Assembly (NCBI GenBank): GCA_016297585.1
Contig: JAEDGJ010000026.1
Location: 1 to 21,418, forward strand
From: Clostridiaceae bacterium
GTDB lineage: Bacteria; Bacillota; Clostridia; Oscillospirales; QAMX01
Direction of reading: 5' to 3'
Length of the DNA stretch: 21,418 nucleotides
Below the pieces are notes generated by a model. It was not told the origin of the DNA, ran no database searches, and saw only the letters and a list, made by a program, of their open reading frames with translations. Each line of letters starts with the position of its first letter. The first letter of the stretch is position 1. The position numbers were made by a program, and so were the translations under genes. This document shows positions 15,888-21,418 of this stretch, piece by piece.

Positions 15888-15916
15888 AGTATATCATAGA
15901 ATGCCTCTTTTTACAA
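15888..15916 (-). promoter_or_regulatory. Sigma-A promoter of rubrerythrin gene
   Basis: On the minus strand, TTGTAA (15916-15911), a 17-base spacer, then TATACT (15893-15888), about 43 bases before the ATG. Confidence 0.85.
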
Positions 15917-15962
15917 TCATTACTTTGCTAAATTTCAGCCGCTCCCGCAGGCGGTATTCTGC

Positions 15963-16000
15963 CATGCGCCGGGGAAGCTTGACATCTTCCCCGGCGCATG
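15963..16000. terminator. Perfect 15-bp hairpin downstream of the lysis cassette
   Basis: CATGCGCCGGGGAAG (15963-15977) pairs perfectly with CTTCCCCGGCGCATG (15986-16000) around an 8-base loop. On the minus strand it follows the last lysis-cassette gene by 13 bases but lacks a T tract. The plus-strand side is followed by an AT-rich stretch with five T. It is likely a terminator or transcript-end stabiliser for the cassette. Confidence 0.6.
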
Positions 16001-16007
16001 ATAGAAT
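15979..16007 (+). promoter_or_regulatory. Plus-strand promoter-like sequence overlapping the hairpin
   Basis: TTGACA (15979-15984), a 17-base spacer and TAGAAT (16002-16007) make a near-consensus promoter. The -35 lies in the hairpin loop and the 3' arm is the spacer. It points into the antisense strand of the lysis cassette. No sense gene follows it on the plus strand for more than 1 kb. Confidence 0.45.
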
Positions 16008-16013
16008 ATTTTT

Positions 16014-16205
16014 CTAACGGGAAAGCTGATCGAGCCGTTTTTCCACGACCATCAGCCGCATCACGGCGTTGTTGTGAAGATCGACCTTCTTTTCAAGCCT
16101 TTCGAGCCGGTAGGAGGTCAGCTTATTCGTCGCGAGGATGCCGCCGACGCTGCCCGCAAGCGTTCCCGCAAAGGCGATGAGCGCGACAAGGATCGTTTCA
16201 TTCAT
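16014..16205 (-). CDS. Small phage-type membrane protein with C-terminal coiled coil (XhlA-like)
   Basis: This 63-residue protein has one membrane helix at about residues 5-24 (VALIAFAGTLAGSVGGILA) and a charged, heptad-patterned C-terminus (LERLEKKVDLHNNAVMRL). That architecture is shared with XhlA-type and similar proteins in phage and PBSX-like lysis modules, but the sequence resemblance is only at the level of layout. The start at 16205 is preferred over an upstream ATG at 16250, which overlaps the lysozyme gene, because AAGGAGG sits upstream of it. It begins 17 bases after the lysozyme stop and closes the cassette. Confidence 0.7.
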   Translation of the reverse strand: MNETILVALIAFAGTLAGSVGGILATNKLTSYRLERLEKKVDLHNNAVMRLMVVEKRLDQLSR

Positions 16206-16222
16206 TGGTAAAGCTCCCCTCC

Positions 16223-16975
16223 TTACGCGCCGGGAAGGGACGCCGCCCATTTTTCAAGCAGCGCCGCCACATTCGCAGCCGACGCCTGCTTTTCCCCGCC
16301 TGTCACCTGCTTCCAGTACCCGGGGCTGTCGATCAGCCCTTCCTGCGAGAGCCGCTCGATCGCCTCCTCCGCGCGTCCCGGTCTCTCCTCATAGCCCGTA
16401 TACGCGATGTTGAGATCGACGTTCCCGGAAAAACCGGGCACGCTCCCCGAATCGCTGTACTGCCAGAGCTCGTACTTTCCCGTCCACGTCGGGGCTTTCG
16501 CCCATTGCGCAAGCCAGACCGGCGCGTTCAGCGCTTCCGCGTCGTAATACCGCTTCAGCCAGTTCGGATTGGCATACACGAGCGTGCGGTAGCCCGCGTC
16601 TCCGACGGTTTTGCAGAACGCGTTCGCCATCGCCGTCAGCGTCCTCCGTCCGAGCGCGGTCTGCGCCGTCTCCTCGCAGTCGAACGCGACCGGGAAGGTG
16701 ATCTTCCCGCGCAGCGGCTCGAGGAGCTCGAGGAGCGCCTTCGCCTCCGACACCGCCGCTTCCACGCTCATGGCGTAGCTGTAGAGATACGCGCCCACGC
16801 GCAGTCCCGCCGCCGCGGCCTGCGTGACGTGGTACTCAAACAGCGGATCGCGCGTGCAGCCGCCGCTGCGGCCGCCGGTTGCCGCGCGCACCATCGCAAA
16901 CCGGATGCCGGAGCCTGCGGCCGCCTTCCAGTCCGCTTTTCCGTTCCATTTCGAAACGTCAACGCCTTTCCACAT
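16223..16975 (-). CDS. GH25 muramidase (phage-type endolysin)
   Basis: This 250-residue protein has a GH25 lysozyme fold. GVDVSKW at the start carries Asp6, and FDCEE at 98-102 gives the catalytic Asp99/Glu101 pair. LWQYSDSG follows, and a terminal VDLN motif marks the barrel end. It cleaves the N-acetylmuramyl-glucosamine bond of peptidoglycan. A C-terminal segment (about 195-250, with IDSPGYWKQ) resembles the small helical cell-wall or targeting repeat found in clostridial phage lysins. There is no signal peptide, so release depends on a holin, as encoded just upstream. AGGAGGAGG inside the holin tail precedes the ATG. Confidence 0.93.
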   Translation of the reverse strand: MWKGVDVSKWNGKADWKAAAGSGIRFAMVRAATGGRSGGCTRDPLFEYHVTQAAAAGLRVGAYLYSYAMSVEAAVSEAKALLELLEPLRGKITFPVAFDCEETAQTALGRRTLTAMANAFCKTVGDAGYRTLVYANPNWLKRYYDAEALNAPVWLAQWAKAPTWTGKYELWQYSDSGSVPGFSGNVDLNIAYTGYEERPGRAEEAIERLSQEGLIDSPGYWKQVTGGEKQASAANVAALLEKWAASLPGA

Positions 16976-16980
16976 CGGTT

Positions 16981-17187
16981 TTACACCTCCTCCTGACTCG
17001 GTTTGACGTTCTTTCCGAAGAAAAAGCCCAGAACGAGCATCACGGCGTTCGAAAACAGCGCCGGGAGCTCCGTTCCCTTCGTCGTCATGACCACGAGCGC
17101 CGCAACCAGCGAAAGTGTGACAAGGCTTTTGACGTCGATCAGCTTCGCCACCTGACAGACGATTTTCACAAGTGCCTGTTTCATCAT
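16981..17187 (-). CDS. Holin-like small membrane protein
   Basis: This 68-residue protein has two hydrophobic stretches, about 18-36 (VKSLVTLSLVAALVVMTTK) and 44-60 (LFSNAVMLVLGFFFGKN), and a charged tail. Its size, topology and position five bases before a signal-less endolysin are those of a phage holin, which would perforate the membrane and let the lysin out. The family cannot be named from sequence alone. The start is ATGATG. AAAGGAG is close to the first ATG and better spaced for the second. An earlier frame extension to 17331 covers the promoter and is rejected. Confidence 0.75.
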   Translation of the reverse strand: MMKQALVKIVCQVAKLIDVKSLVTLSLVAALVVMTTKGTELPALFSNAVMLVLGFFFGKNVKPSQEEV

Positions 17188-17198
17188 GGCATCTCCTT

Positions 17199-17225
17199 TC
17201 AAGTGCAGAGTCTCTTCATTATCAT
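17199..17225 (-). CDS. Tiny leader ORF (MIMKRLCT) before the holin-like gene
   Basis: A ribosome site AAGGAGG is followed by ATGATAATG. The second ATG (17219) has ideal spacing and would give a six-residue peptide. The TGA stop overlaps the start of the next Shine-Dalgarno (TGAAAGGAG), a configuration suited to translational coupling or throttling of the holin. Direct evidence of translation is absent. Confidence 0.45.
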   Translation of the reverse strand: MIMKRLCT

Positions 17226-17250
17226 ATTCCTCCTTTCCTTCTCCGTCTCC

Positions 17251-17280
17251 AGTATAGCACGCAGACCCCGCATTTGTCGT
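17251..17280 (-). promoter_or_regulatory. Promoter of the lysis cassette
   Basis: On the minus strand, ACGACA (17280-17275), an 18-base spacer and TATACT (17256-17251). The -10 is strong and the -35 partial. It lies about 25 bases before the tiny leader ORF. Confidence 0.65.
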
Positions 17281-17378
17281 CCCGGCTTTGTCCGCGATTA
17301 TTCCCGCAAAATTCCCCTGAAACATCCTCACTTTCCCGTCCGAAACATCCCGATATTCTGATAAAAAGGCGGTAATCC

Positions 17379-17900
17379 ATGATGAAACCCAGACAAACCG
17401 ATCTGCTGCTCCGCGCCAGGCGCGAGCTTTCCCGCGTCACGCCGACGCCCGACGACTGCGGCAGTCTCTGCGATGCCGCCTGCTGCCGCGGCGGCGACGG
17501 CATGTGGCTTTTCCCCGGCGAGGCGGCGCTGTATGAAAGCCTTTCCGACCCCTGCTTTGCCGTCGAGCGCGCCGACGGCAACTATGACTACGACTTCCTG
17601 CGCTGCACCCACGACGGCGGCGGCTGCGACCGCGAAACGCGTCCTTTGGCCTGCCGCATCTTCCCCTGCTTTCCGATGGCCGTCCGCAGCCCCTATACCG
17701 GACGCTATACGATCCGCGTCACCGTCGATCCGCGTGCCGCGCGCGTCTGTCCCCTGCTGCACGAGGGCTCTCCCGCGATGTCGCCCCGCTTCCGTCACGC
17801 GGTCCGCCGCGCCGGCCGGCTGCTGCTGCGCGACCGCGAGACCCGCCGCTATCTGATCGAGACCTCCGACTTTCTGATGGAGCTGTTCCGCTTAGTCTGA
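17379..17900 (+). CDS. Cysteine-cluster protein of the YkgJ/UPF0153 type
   Basis: This 173-residue cytoplasmic protein carries the zinc- or iron-sulfur-binding cysteine pattern C27-x3-C31-x3-CC36, then C76-x6-C83, C92 and C97. This resembles YkgJ-family proteins, annotated as putative Fe-S or zinc cluster proteins of unknown reaction. The WLFPGEAALYESL segment following the first cluster is typical of the group. AAGGCGG precedes the ATGATG start. A YhcH-family gene begins 23 bases after its stop, so the two are likely co-transcribed. No substrate can be inferred. Confidence 0.72.
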   Translation: MMKPRQTDLLLRARRELSRVTPTPDDCGSLCDAACCRGGDGMWLFPGEAALYESLSDPCFAVERADGNYDYDFLRCTHDGGGCDRETRPLACRIFPCFPMAVRSPYTGRYTIRVTVDPRAARVCPLLHEGSPAMSPRFRHAVRRAGRLLLRDRETRRYLIETSDFLMELFRLV

Positions 17901-17923
17901 GACAAAAAAGGAGCGTATTGCCC

Positions 17924-18376
17924 ATGATCCTGACCGATCTTGCCCATATGTACCGCTATGCCCCGCTCTCTGCCGGCATCGCCCTCGGCCTGCGCTTTCT
18001 CGAGTCCGCAGCCGCCGACACGCTTTCTCCCGGACGGGTCACGCTCGACGGCGACCGGGTTTATGTCAACGTCATGGAATATGAGACGGCGCAAAAAAAC
18101 CCCGTTTTCGAAGCGCACCGGCGCTATATCGACATCCAGTGCGTCCTGCGCGGCGCGGAACGGATGGAGGCTTCCCCTGCGGAGTCCCTGACGCCGTCGC
18201 GGGACTACGACGAAGCCTCCGACTGCGCGCTGTACACCGGGCACGGCTGCTCCTTTGACGCGCCCGCCGGAACGGTGGTCATCTTCTTCCCCGAGGACGC
18301 CCACGCGCCGTGCCTGCCGGCGGATGCGCCGTCCCGGGTGCTCAAAGCCGTCGTCAAGGTCGCGCTCGACGCATAA
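17924..18376 (+). CDS. YhcH/YjgK/YiaL family protein (DUF386, cupin-like)
   Basis: This 150-residue protein matches the YhcH/YiaL family, beta-sandwich proteins implicated in sugar (sialic acid or N-glycolyl derivative) processing. Recognisable segments are the DGDRVYVNVMEYET strand, the AHRRYIDIQCVLRG block with family-conserved His/Asp, and the C-terminal PEDAHAPCL metal-ligand region with KAVVKV. No sialic acid catabolic gene is adjacent, so the substrate is open. The ATG at 17924 has AAGGAG ten bases upstream. A TTG at 17918 is a poorer alternative. MATE follows on the same strand after 31 bases. Confidence 0.9.
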   Translation: MILTDLAHMYRYAPLSAGIALGLRFLESAAADTLSPGRVTLDGDRVYVNVMEYETAQKNPVFEAHRRYIDIQCVLRGAERMEASPAESLTPSRDYDEASDCALYTGHGCSFDAPAGTVVIFFPEDAHAPCLPADAPSRVLKAVVKVALDA

Positions 18377-18407
18377 AAATCCCTCAAAAAAGGCGGTGAT
18401 CGTCCGA

Positions 18408-19772
18408 ATGGCCGCGGCTGCTGTCGACCGGAAGGACTTCTCCCAGGGCAGCGTCCTCTCCTGCATCCTCCGCGTCGCAGGGCCGATGACGCTCGCGCTG
18501 GTCATCAATACCCTGTACAACATCGTCGACCGGATGTACATCGGCCATATCGAGGGCACGGGGCGCCTTGCGCTGACCGGGCTCGGGCTGGTGTTTCCCA
18601 TCACGACCGCCGTCAGCGCGTTTCAGGCGCTGATCTCCTCCGGCGGCTCCCCGCTCTTTGCCATCGCGCGCGGAGAGGGCGACACCCGCCGCGCCGAAAC
18701 CGTCCTCGGCAACGCCTACGCGATGCTCCTGTGCCTCGGCATCGCGCTGACCGCGCTCGGGTATCTCGTCAAGGCGCCCGTCCTGCGCGCGATCGGCGCG
18801 GACGACTCCACCTTTCCCTTCGCCGACGCCTATCTCTCCGTCTACCTGCCCGGCACCGTCTTCGTGCTGACCTCCGTCGGCATGAACCCCTTCATCAACG
18901 CGCAGGGCTGCGCGAAGACCGGGATGCTGACCGTTCTGCTCGGCGCGGTGATCAATCTGCTGTTAGACCCGCTTTTCATCTTTGTCCTTGACATGGGGGT
19001 GCGCGGCGCGGCGCTGGCCTCCGTCATCGCCCAGTTCTGCTCCGCCGTATGGGTTTTCGCCTTCCTGACGCGCCGCACGACGCTTCTGCGCCTCCGTCTT
19101 CCTGCCATGCGCCCCGATTTCCGGCTCATCGGCCGGATGCTCGCCCTCGGCGTCACCGGCTTTACCGCCAATGTGACGAGCAGCCTCGTCTCCATGCTCT
19201 ACAACGCCGAGCTCGCCGCCCTCGGCGGCACGCTGTACGTCAGCGCGATGACCGTCATCAATTCCCTGCGCGAGCTCGCCAGTATGCCCTTCTCCGGCGT
19301 CGCCAACGGCGCGCAGCCGGTCATCAGCTTCAACTACGGCGCGCGCCGTCCCGACCGCGTCCGGGAAGCCATCCGCATCATGACGCTGAGCTGCATCGTC
19401 TGCACCGTGTCGGCGTGGGCGCTGCTGATGCTCTTCCCCGCCTTCTTCACCCGCATCTTCAACGACGACCCCGTGCTTCTGCCCGTCGCCGCGCGCTCCA
19501 TCCGGCTCTACTTCCTGCTCTTCCCTTTCATGGCGCTCCAGATGGCCGGTCAGACCGTCTTTACCGCGCTCGGACGCGCAAAAGCCGCCGTTTTCTTCTC
19601 CCTGCTGCGCAAAGCCATCCTCGTGATCCCGCTGGCAATCCTGCTGCCGCGGCTCGCAAACCTCGGCACCGACGGCGTCCTGCTCTCCGAGCCGGTCTCG
19701 GACATCGTCGGGGGGCTTGCGTGCTATCTCACGATGCGGCTGACCGTCTACCGCAGGCTCGATGCGTCCTGA
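18408..19772 (+). CDS. MATE family efflux transporter
   Basis: This 454-residue membrane protein has about twelve predicted helices in two halves of six. It shows MATE signatures: VDRMYIGHIEG in the first half, INAQGCAKTGM, and GVANGAQPVISFNYGARR in the second. MATE proteins export cationic drugs or metabolites by sodium or proton antiport. AAGGCGG precedes the start region. ATG 18408 is chosen, with in-frame GTG at 18396 as an alternative that overlaps the ribosome site. It is the last gene of the three-gene plus-strand run and ends at a hairpin terminator. Confidence 0.94.
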   Translation: MAAAAVDRKDFSQGSVLSCILRVAGPMTLALVINTLYNIVDRMYIGHIEGTGRLALTGLGLVFPITTAVSAFQALISSGGSPLFAIARGEGDTRRAETVLGNAYAMLLCLGIALTALGYLVKAPVLRAIGADDSTFPFADAYLSVYLPGTVFVLTSVGMNPFINAQGCAKTGMLTVLLGAVINLLLDPLFIFVLDMGVRGAALASVIAQFCSAVWVFAFLTRRTTLLRLRLPAMRPDFRLIGRMLALGVTGFTANVTSSLVSMLYNAELAALGGTLYVSAMTVINSLRELASMPFSGVANGAQPVISFNYGARRPDRVREAIRIMTLSCIVCTVSAWALLMLFPAFFTRIFNDDPVLLPVAARSIRLYFLLFPFMALQMAGQTVFTALGRAKAAVFFSLLRKAILVIPLAILLPRLANLGTDGVLLSEPVSDIVGGLACYLTMRLTVYRRLDAS

Positions 19773-19793
19773 ACGTACCCTGTCTTCCCATCA

Positions 19794-19828
19794 AAACGGC
19801 CGGGAGCACGCTTCCGACCGTTTTTTTT
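19794..19828 (+). terminator. Terminator after MATE gene
   Basis: AAAACGGCCGGGAG pairs with CTTCCGACCGTTTT around CACG, with one C-A mismatch and one G-U, and is followed by a run of eight T. Confidence 0.85.
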
Positions 19829-19886
19829 GCCGTCTTTTTCGCGCGTGCCCGCAGGTGGATTCGTGCAGAACGCCGAAAATCAAAAA

Positions 19887-19924
19887 TACCTATTGACATA
19901 CTAGGTAAATAGTGTTATAGTATG
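19887..19924 (+). promoter_or_regulatory. Consensus promoter with overlapping operator-like palindromes
   Basis: TTGACA (19893-19898), a 17-base spacer and TATAGT (19916-19921) form a near-perfect sigma-A promoter. The inverted repeat TACCTA (19887-19892), nine bases, TAGGTA (19902-19907) straddles the -35. A second, CATACTA (19897-19903) with TAGTATG (19918-19924), brackets the spacer. The first resembles operators of Rrf2-type regulators such as CymR and IscR, fitting a sulfur-assimilation gene. The regulator identity is inference. Confidence 0.75.
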
Positions 19925-19968
19925 ACCAGCAAGTTCAAAGACGACAAAAACGAAGGAGGCGAAAGCAA

Positions 19969-20106
19969 ATGTCCACTATGACCGGAATCGATACGATGTG
20001 CAGCCGTCGAATGCCATACTCCCGGGCAATGGAGTACGCTTTTGTCCTTCGCGTCTCATATCGATCCGCGCCTTTTTTGCGGCACGGCTGCGAATATGGA
20101 CTGTAG
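19969..20106 (+). CDS. 45-codon methionine-rich leader ORF
   Basis: A strong ribosome site AAGGAGG (19953-19959), nine bases before the ATG, opens an ORF of 45 residues beginning MSTMTGIDTMCSRRMPYSRA. Methionines are at 1, 4, 10, 15 and 21, and cysteines at 11 and 41. It ends inside the structured leader, 17 bases before the segment that can form an anti-terminator. It could be a true leader peptide linking Met/Cys supply to expression of the downstream sulfhydrylase. Alternatively the ORF may be incidental to a structured RNA. I cannot name a known peptide or riboswitch here. Confidence 0.55.
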   Translation: MSTMTGIDTMCSRRMPYSRAMEYAFVLRVSYRSAPFLRHGCEYGL

Positions 20107-20159
20107 GTTGAAAAAGCTGGTATGCCCGGGAGCTTAACACGAAAAGCCCCCGTTTTTTT
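19999..20159 (+). ncRNA. Structured leader/attenuator RNA with possible pseudoknot
   Basis: GCAGCCGT (20000-20007) pairs with ACGGCTGC (20084-20091). TACTCC (20017-20022) pairs with GGAGTA (20031-20036) as a local hairpin. CTCCCGGGCA (20019-20028) pairs perfectly with TGCCCGGGAG (20123-20132). The last pairing crosses the first, giving pseudoknot topology. It competes both with the local hairpin and with the terminator at 20127-20159. I see no hallmarks of SAM-I, T-box or cobalamin riboswitches. A SAM-type variant or a leader-peptide attenuator both remain possible. Confidence 0.6.
20127..20159 (+). terminator. Conditional terminator in the sulfhydrylase leader
   Basis: CGGGAGCTT (20127-20135) pairs with AAGCCCCCG (20144-20152), with one A-C mismatch and an 8-base loop, followed by seven T at 20153-20159. 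Its 5' arm overlaps the segment that pairs with 20019-20028, so terminator and anti-terminator are mutually exclusive. Confidence 0.75.
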
Positions 20160-20207
20160 GTACTCAAAGCAAAAAATGATTCAAAATTATGAAATGAGGA
20201 TATGAAA

Positions 20208-21418
20208 ATGAGTAACTACAAATTTGAGACCTTACAGCTTCACGTCGGACAGGAACAGCCCGATCCCGCAACCGATGCCCGTGCCGTCCCGATCTACCAG
20301 ACGACCTCCTATGTGTTCCGCAATTCCGCCCACGCCGCGGCCCGTTTCGGTCTGGCCGACGCCGGCAACATCTACGGACGCCTGACAAACTCCACGCAGG
20401 ACGTGCTCGAAAAGAGACTCGCCGCGCTGGAAGGCGGCGTCGCGGCGCTTGCGCTGGCATCCGGTGCGGCGGCGATCACCTACACCGTCGAAGCGCTCGC
20501 GCAGGCCGGCGATCACATCGTCGCGCAGAAGACGATCTACGGCGGCAGCTACAACCTGCTGGCGCATACGCTCCCGAACTACGGCATCGCCACGACCTTC
20601 GTCAACGCCCATGACCTCGCGGAGCTGGAGGGCGCCATTCAGCCCAATACCAAGGCCGTCTACCTCGAGACCCTCGGCAACCCGAACTCCGACATCCCGG
20701 ACATCGACGCCATCGCCGAAATCGCCCACCGCCACGGACTGCCGCTCGTCATCGACAACACCTTCGGCACCCCCTATCTGATCCGTCCGATCGAGCACGG
20801 CGCGGACATCGTCGTCCACTCCGCCACCAAGTTCATCGGCGGCCACGGCACGACGCTCGGCGGCATCATCGTCGACTCCGGCAAGTTCGACTGGAAGGCC
20901 TCCGGCAAGTACGCGCCGATCGCCGCGCCGAATCCGAGCTACCACGGCGTGTCCTTCGTGGACGCCGCGGGTCCCGCCGCCTTCGTCACCTATATCCGCG
21001 CGATTCTGCTGCGTGACACGGGCGCCACGATCTCCCCGTTCAACGCGTTCCTGCTGCTGCAGGGCGTCGAAACCCTGTCCCTGCGTCTCGACCGCCACGC
21101 GGAGAACACGAAGAAGGTCGTCGAGTACCTCGCGGGCCATCCGCAGGTCGAGCGCGTCAACCATCCGAGCCTCCCCGACCATCCCGACCACGAGCTTTAT
21201 AAGAAGTATTTCCCGAACGGCGGTGCGAGCATCTTCACCTTCGACATCCGCGGCGGCGTGAAGGAAGCGCATACGTTCATCGACCATCTGACGCTGTTCT
21301 CGCTGCTGGCGAACGTCGCGGACGTCAAGAGCCTCGTCATCCATCCCGCGACGACGACGCACTCCCAGCTCACCGAAGCCGAGCTGCTCGATCAGGGCAT
21401 CCGTCCGAGCACCATCCG
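20208..21418 (+). CDS. metY: O-acetylhomoserine sulfhydrylase (Cys/Met metabolism PLP enzyme), 3' truncated
   Basis: The frame is open from 20208 to the window end, giving 403 residues of an expected 430 or so. It is a fold-type I PLP enzyme of the Cys/Met metabolism family with the cofactor lysine at 208 (HSATKFIGGHG), Asp183 in VIDNTFGTP, and YGRLTNST near the start. The segment GVETLSLRLDRHAENT and the C-terminal IHPATTTHSQL are typical of O-acetylhomoserine sulfhydrylase, which makes homocysteine from O-acetylhomoserine and sulfide. O-acetylserine or cystathionine activities cannot be excluded. ATG 20208 is preferred over ATG 20202, because GAGGA ends at 20200 with seven-base spacing to 20208. 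Confidence 0.93.
   Translation, partial: MSNYKFETLQLHVGQEQPDPATDARAVPIYQTTSYVFRNSAHAAARFGLADAGNIYGRLTNSTQDVLEKRLAALEGGVAALALASGAAAITYTVEALAQAGDHIVAQKTIYGGSYNLLAHTLPNYGIATTFVNAHDLAELEGAIQPNTKAVYLETLGNPNSDIPDIDAIAEIAHRHGLPLVIDNTFGTPYLIRPIEHGADIVVHSATKFIGGHGTTLGGIIVDSGKFDWKASGKYAPIAAPNPSYHGVSFVDAAGPAAFVTYIRAILLRDTGATISPFNAFLLLQGVETLSLRLDRHAENTKKVVEYLAGHPQVERVNHPSLPDHPDHELYKKYFPNGGASIFTFDIRGGVKEAHTFIDHLTLFSLLANVADVKSLVIHPATTTHSQLTEAELLDQGIRPSTI

Noticed and set aside
15998..16180. 60-codon plus-strand ORF starting inside the hairpin downstream of the lysis cassette
   Set aside because: No ribosome site, Arg/Ser/Pro-rich shadow composition, and it lies antisense to the coiled-coil membrane protein.
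19976..20167. 63-codon minus-strand ORF in the sulfhydrylase leader
   Set aside because: It would start in the T tract of the terminator with no ribosome site, and is opposite the structured leader.
19925..20207. SAM-I or T-box riboswitch before the sulfhydrylase gene
   Set aside because: I could not find the conserved S-box core or the T-box anti-terminator sequence. The leader is reported as unassigned instead.
20232..21362. 376-codon minus-strand frame across the sulfhydrylase gene
   Set aside because: Low-complexity Val/Arg/Gly/Asp composition without motifs, lying opposite an unmistakable PLP enzyme.

Overview
The window is GC-rich, densely packed bacterial DNA. Gene content and Shine-Dalgarno usage point to an anaerobic, high-GC member of the Clostridia, probably a gut lineage of the Oscillospirales/Christensenellales type. 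The indicators are rubrerythrin, a sodium-pumping decarboxylase beta subunit, a YhcH-family protein, a MATE exporter, AGGAGG-type ribosome sites and TTGACA/TATAAT-type promoters. This taxonomic reading is inference from gene families, not from a marker gene. I saw no rRNA, tRNA, CRISPR array or transposase.

Layout. (1) 1-1629, plus strand: the 3' part of a GH99/WbsX-like polysaccharide protein, then birA, ending at a strong hairpin. (2) 1693-4437, minus strand: an Hsp70 mini-operon of a short DnaK paralogue, a membrane-anchored J-protein and a membrane zinc-ribbon protein. (3) 4559-12556, minus strand: proB-proA, a large P-type ATPase with eroded catalytic and ion-binding motifs, an alpha/beta hydrolase, and an OmpR-type response regulator and histidine kinase overlapping by ATGA. 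Between the kinase and dnaK lies a set of 11-bp-phased GTTGA/TCAAC repeats that looks like an operator for that response regulator. (4) 12782-13822, plus strand: a URO-D superfamily protein, convergent with (5) 13919-15188, minus strand: an orphan decarboxylase beta subunit plus a 41-residue membrane protein. Rubrerythrin (15303-15845) follows with its own promoter. (6) 16014-17187, minus strand: a compact phage-type lysis cassette (holin-like protein, GH25 endolysin, small coiled-coil membrane protein) with no phage structural genes beside it. (7) 17379-19772, plus strand: a cysteine-cluster (YkgJ-like) protein, a YhcH-family protein and a MATE transporter. (8) 19887-21418, plus strand: an O-acetylhomoserine sulfhydrylase gene, cut by the window end, behind an elaborate leader.

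The most interesting signals are four. First, the leader in front of the sulfhydrylase gene: a consensus promoter overlapped by a palindrome, a methionine-rich 45-codon leader ORF, interlocking long-range pairings that form a possible pseudoknot, and an intrinsic terminator whose 5' arm is also the partner of an upstream anti-terminator segment. Second, the P-type ATPase keeps its phosphorylation motif but has lost the residues that bind cations and drive dephosphorylation in its relatives. Third, the phased operator linking the two-component system to the Hsp70 operon. Fourth, the stand-alone lysis cassette, with a tiny leader ORF at its head and a plus-strand promoter sequence lying inside a 15-bp hairpin at its tail.
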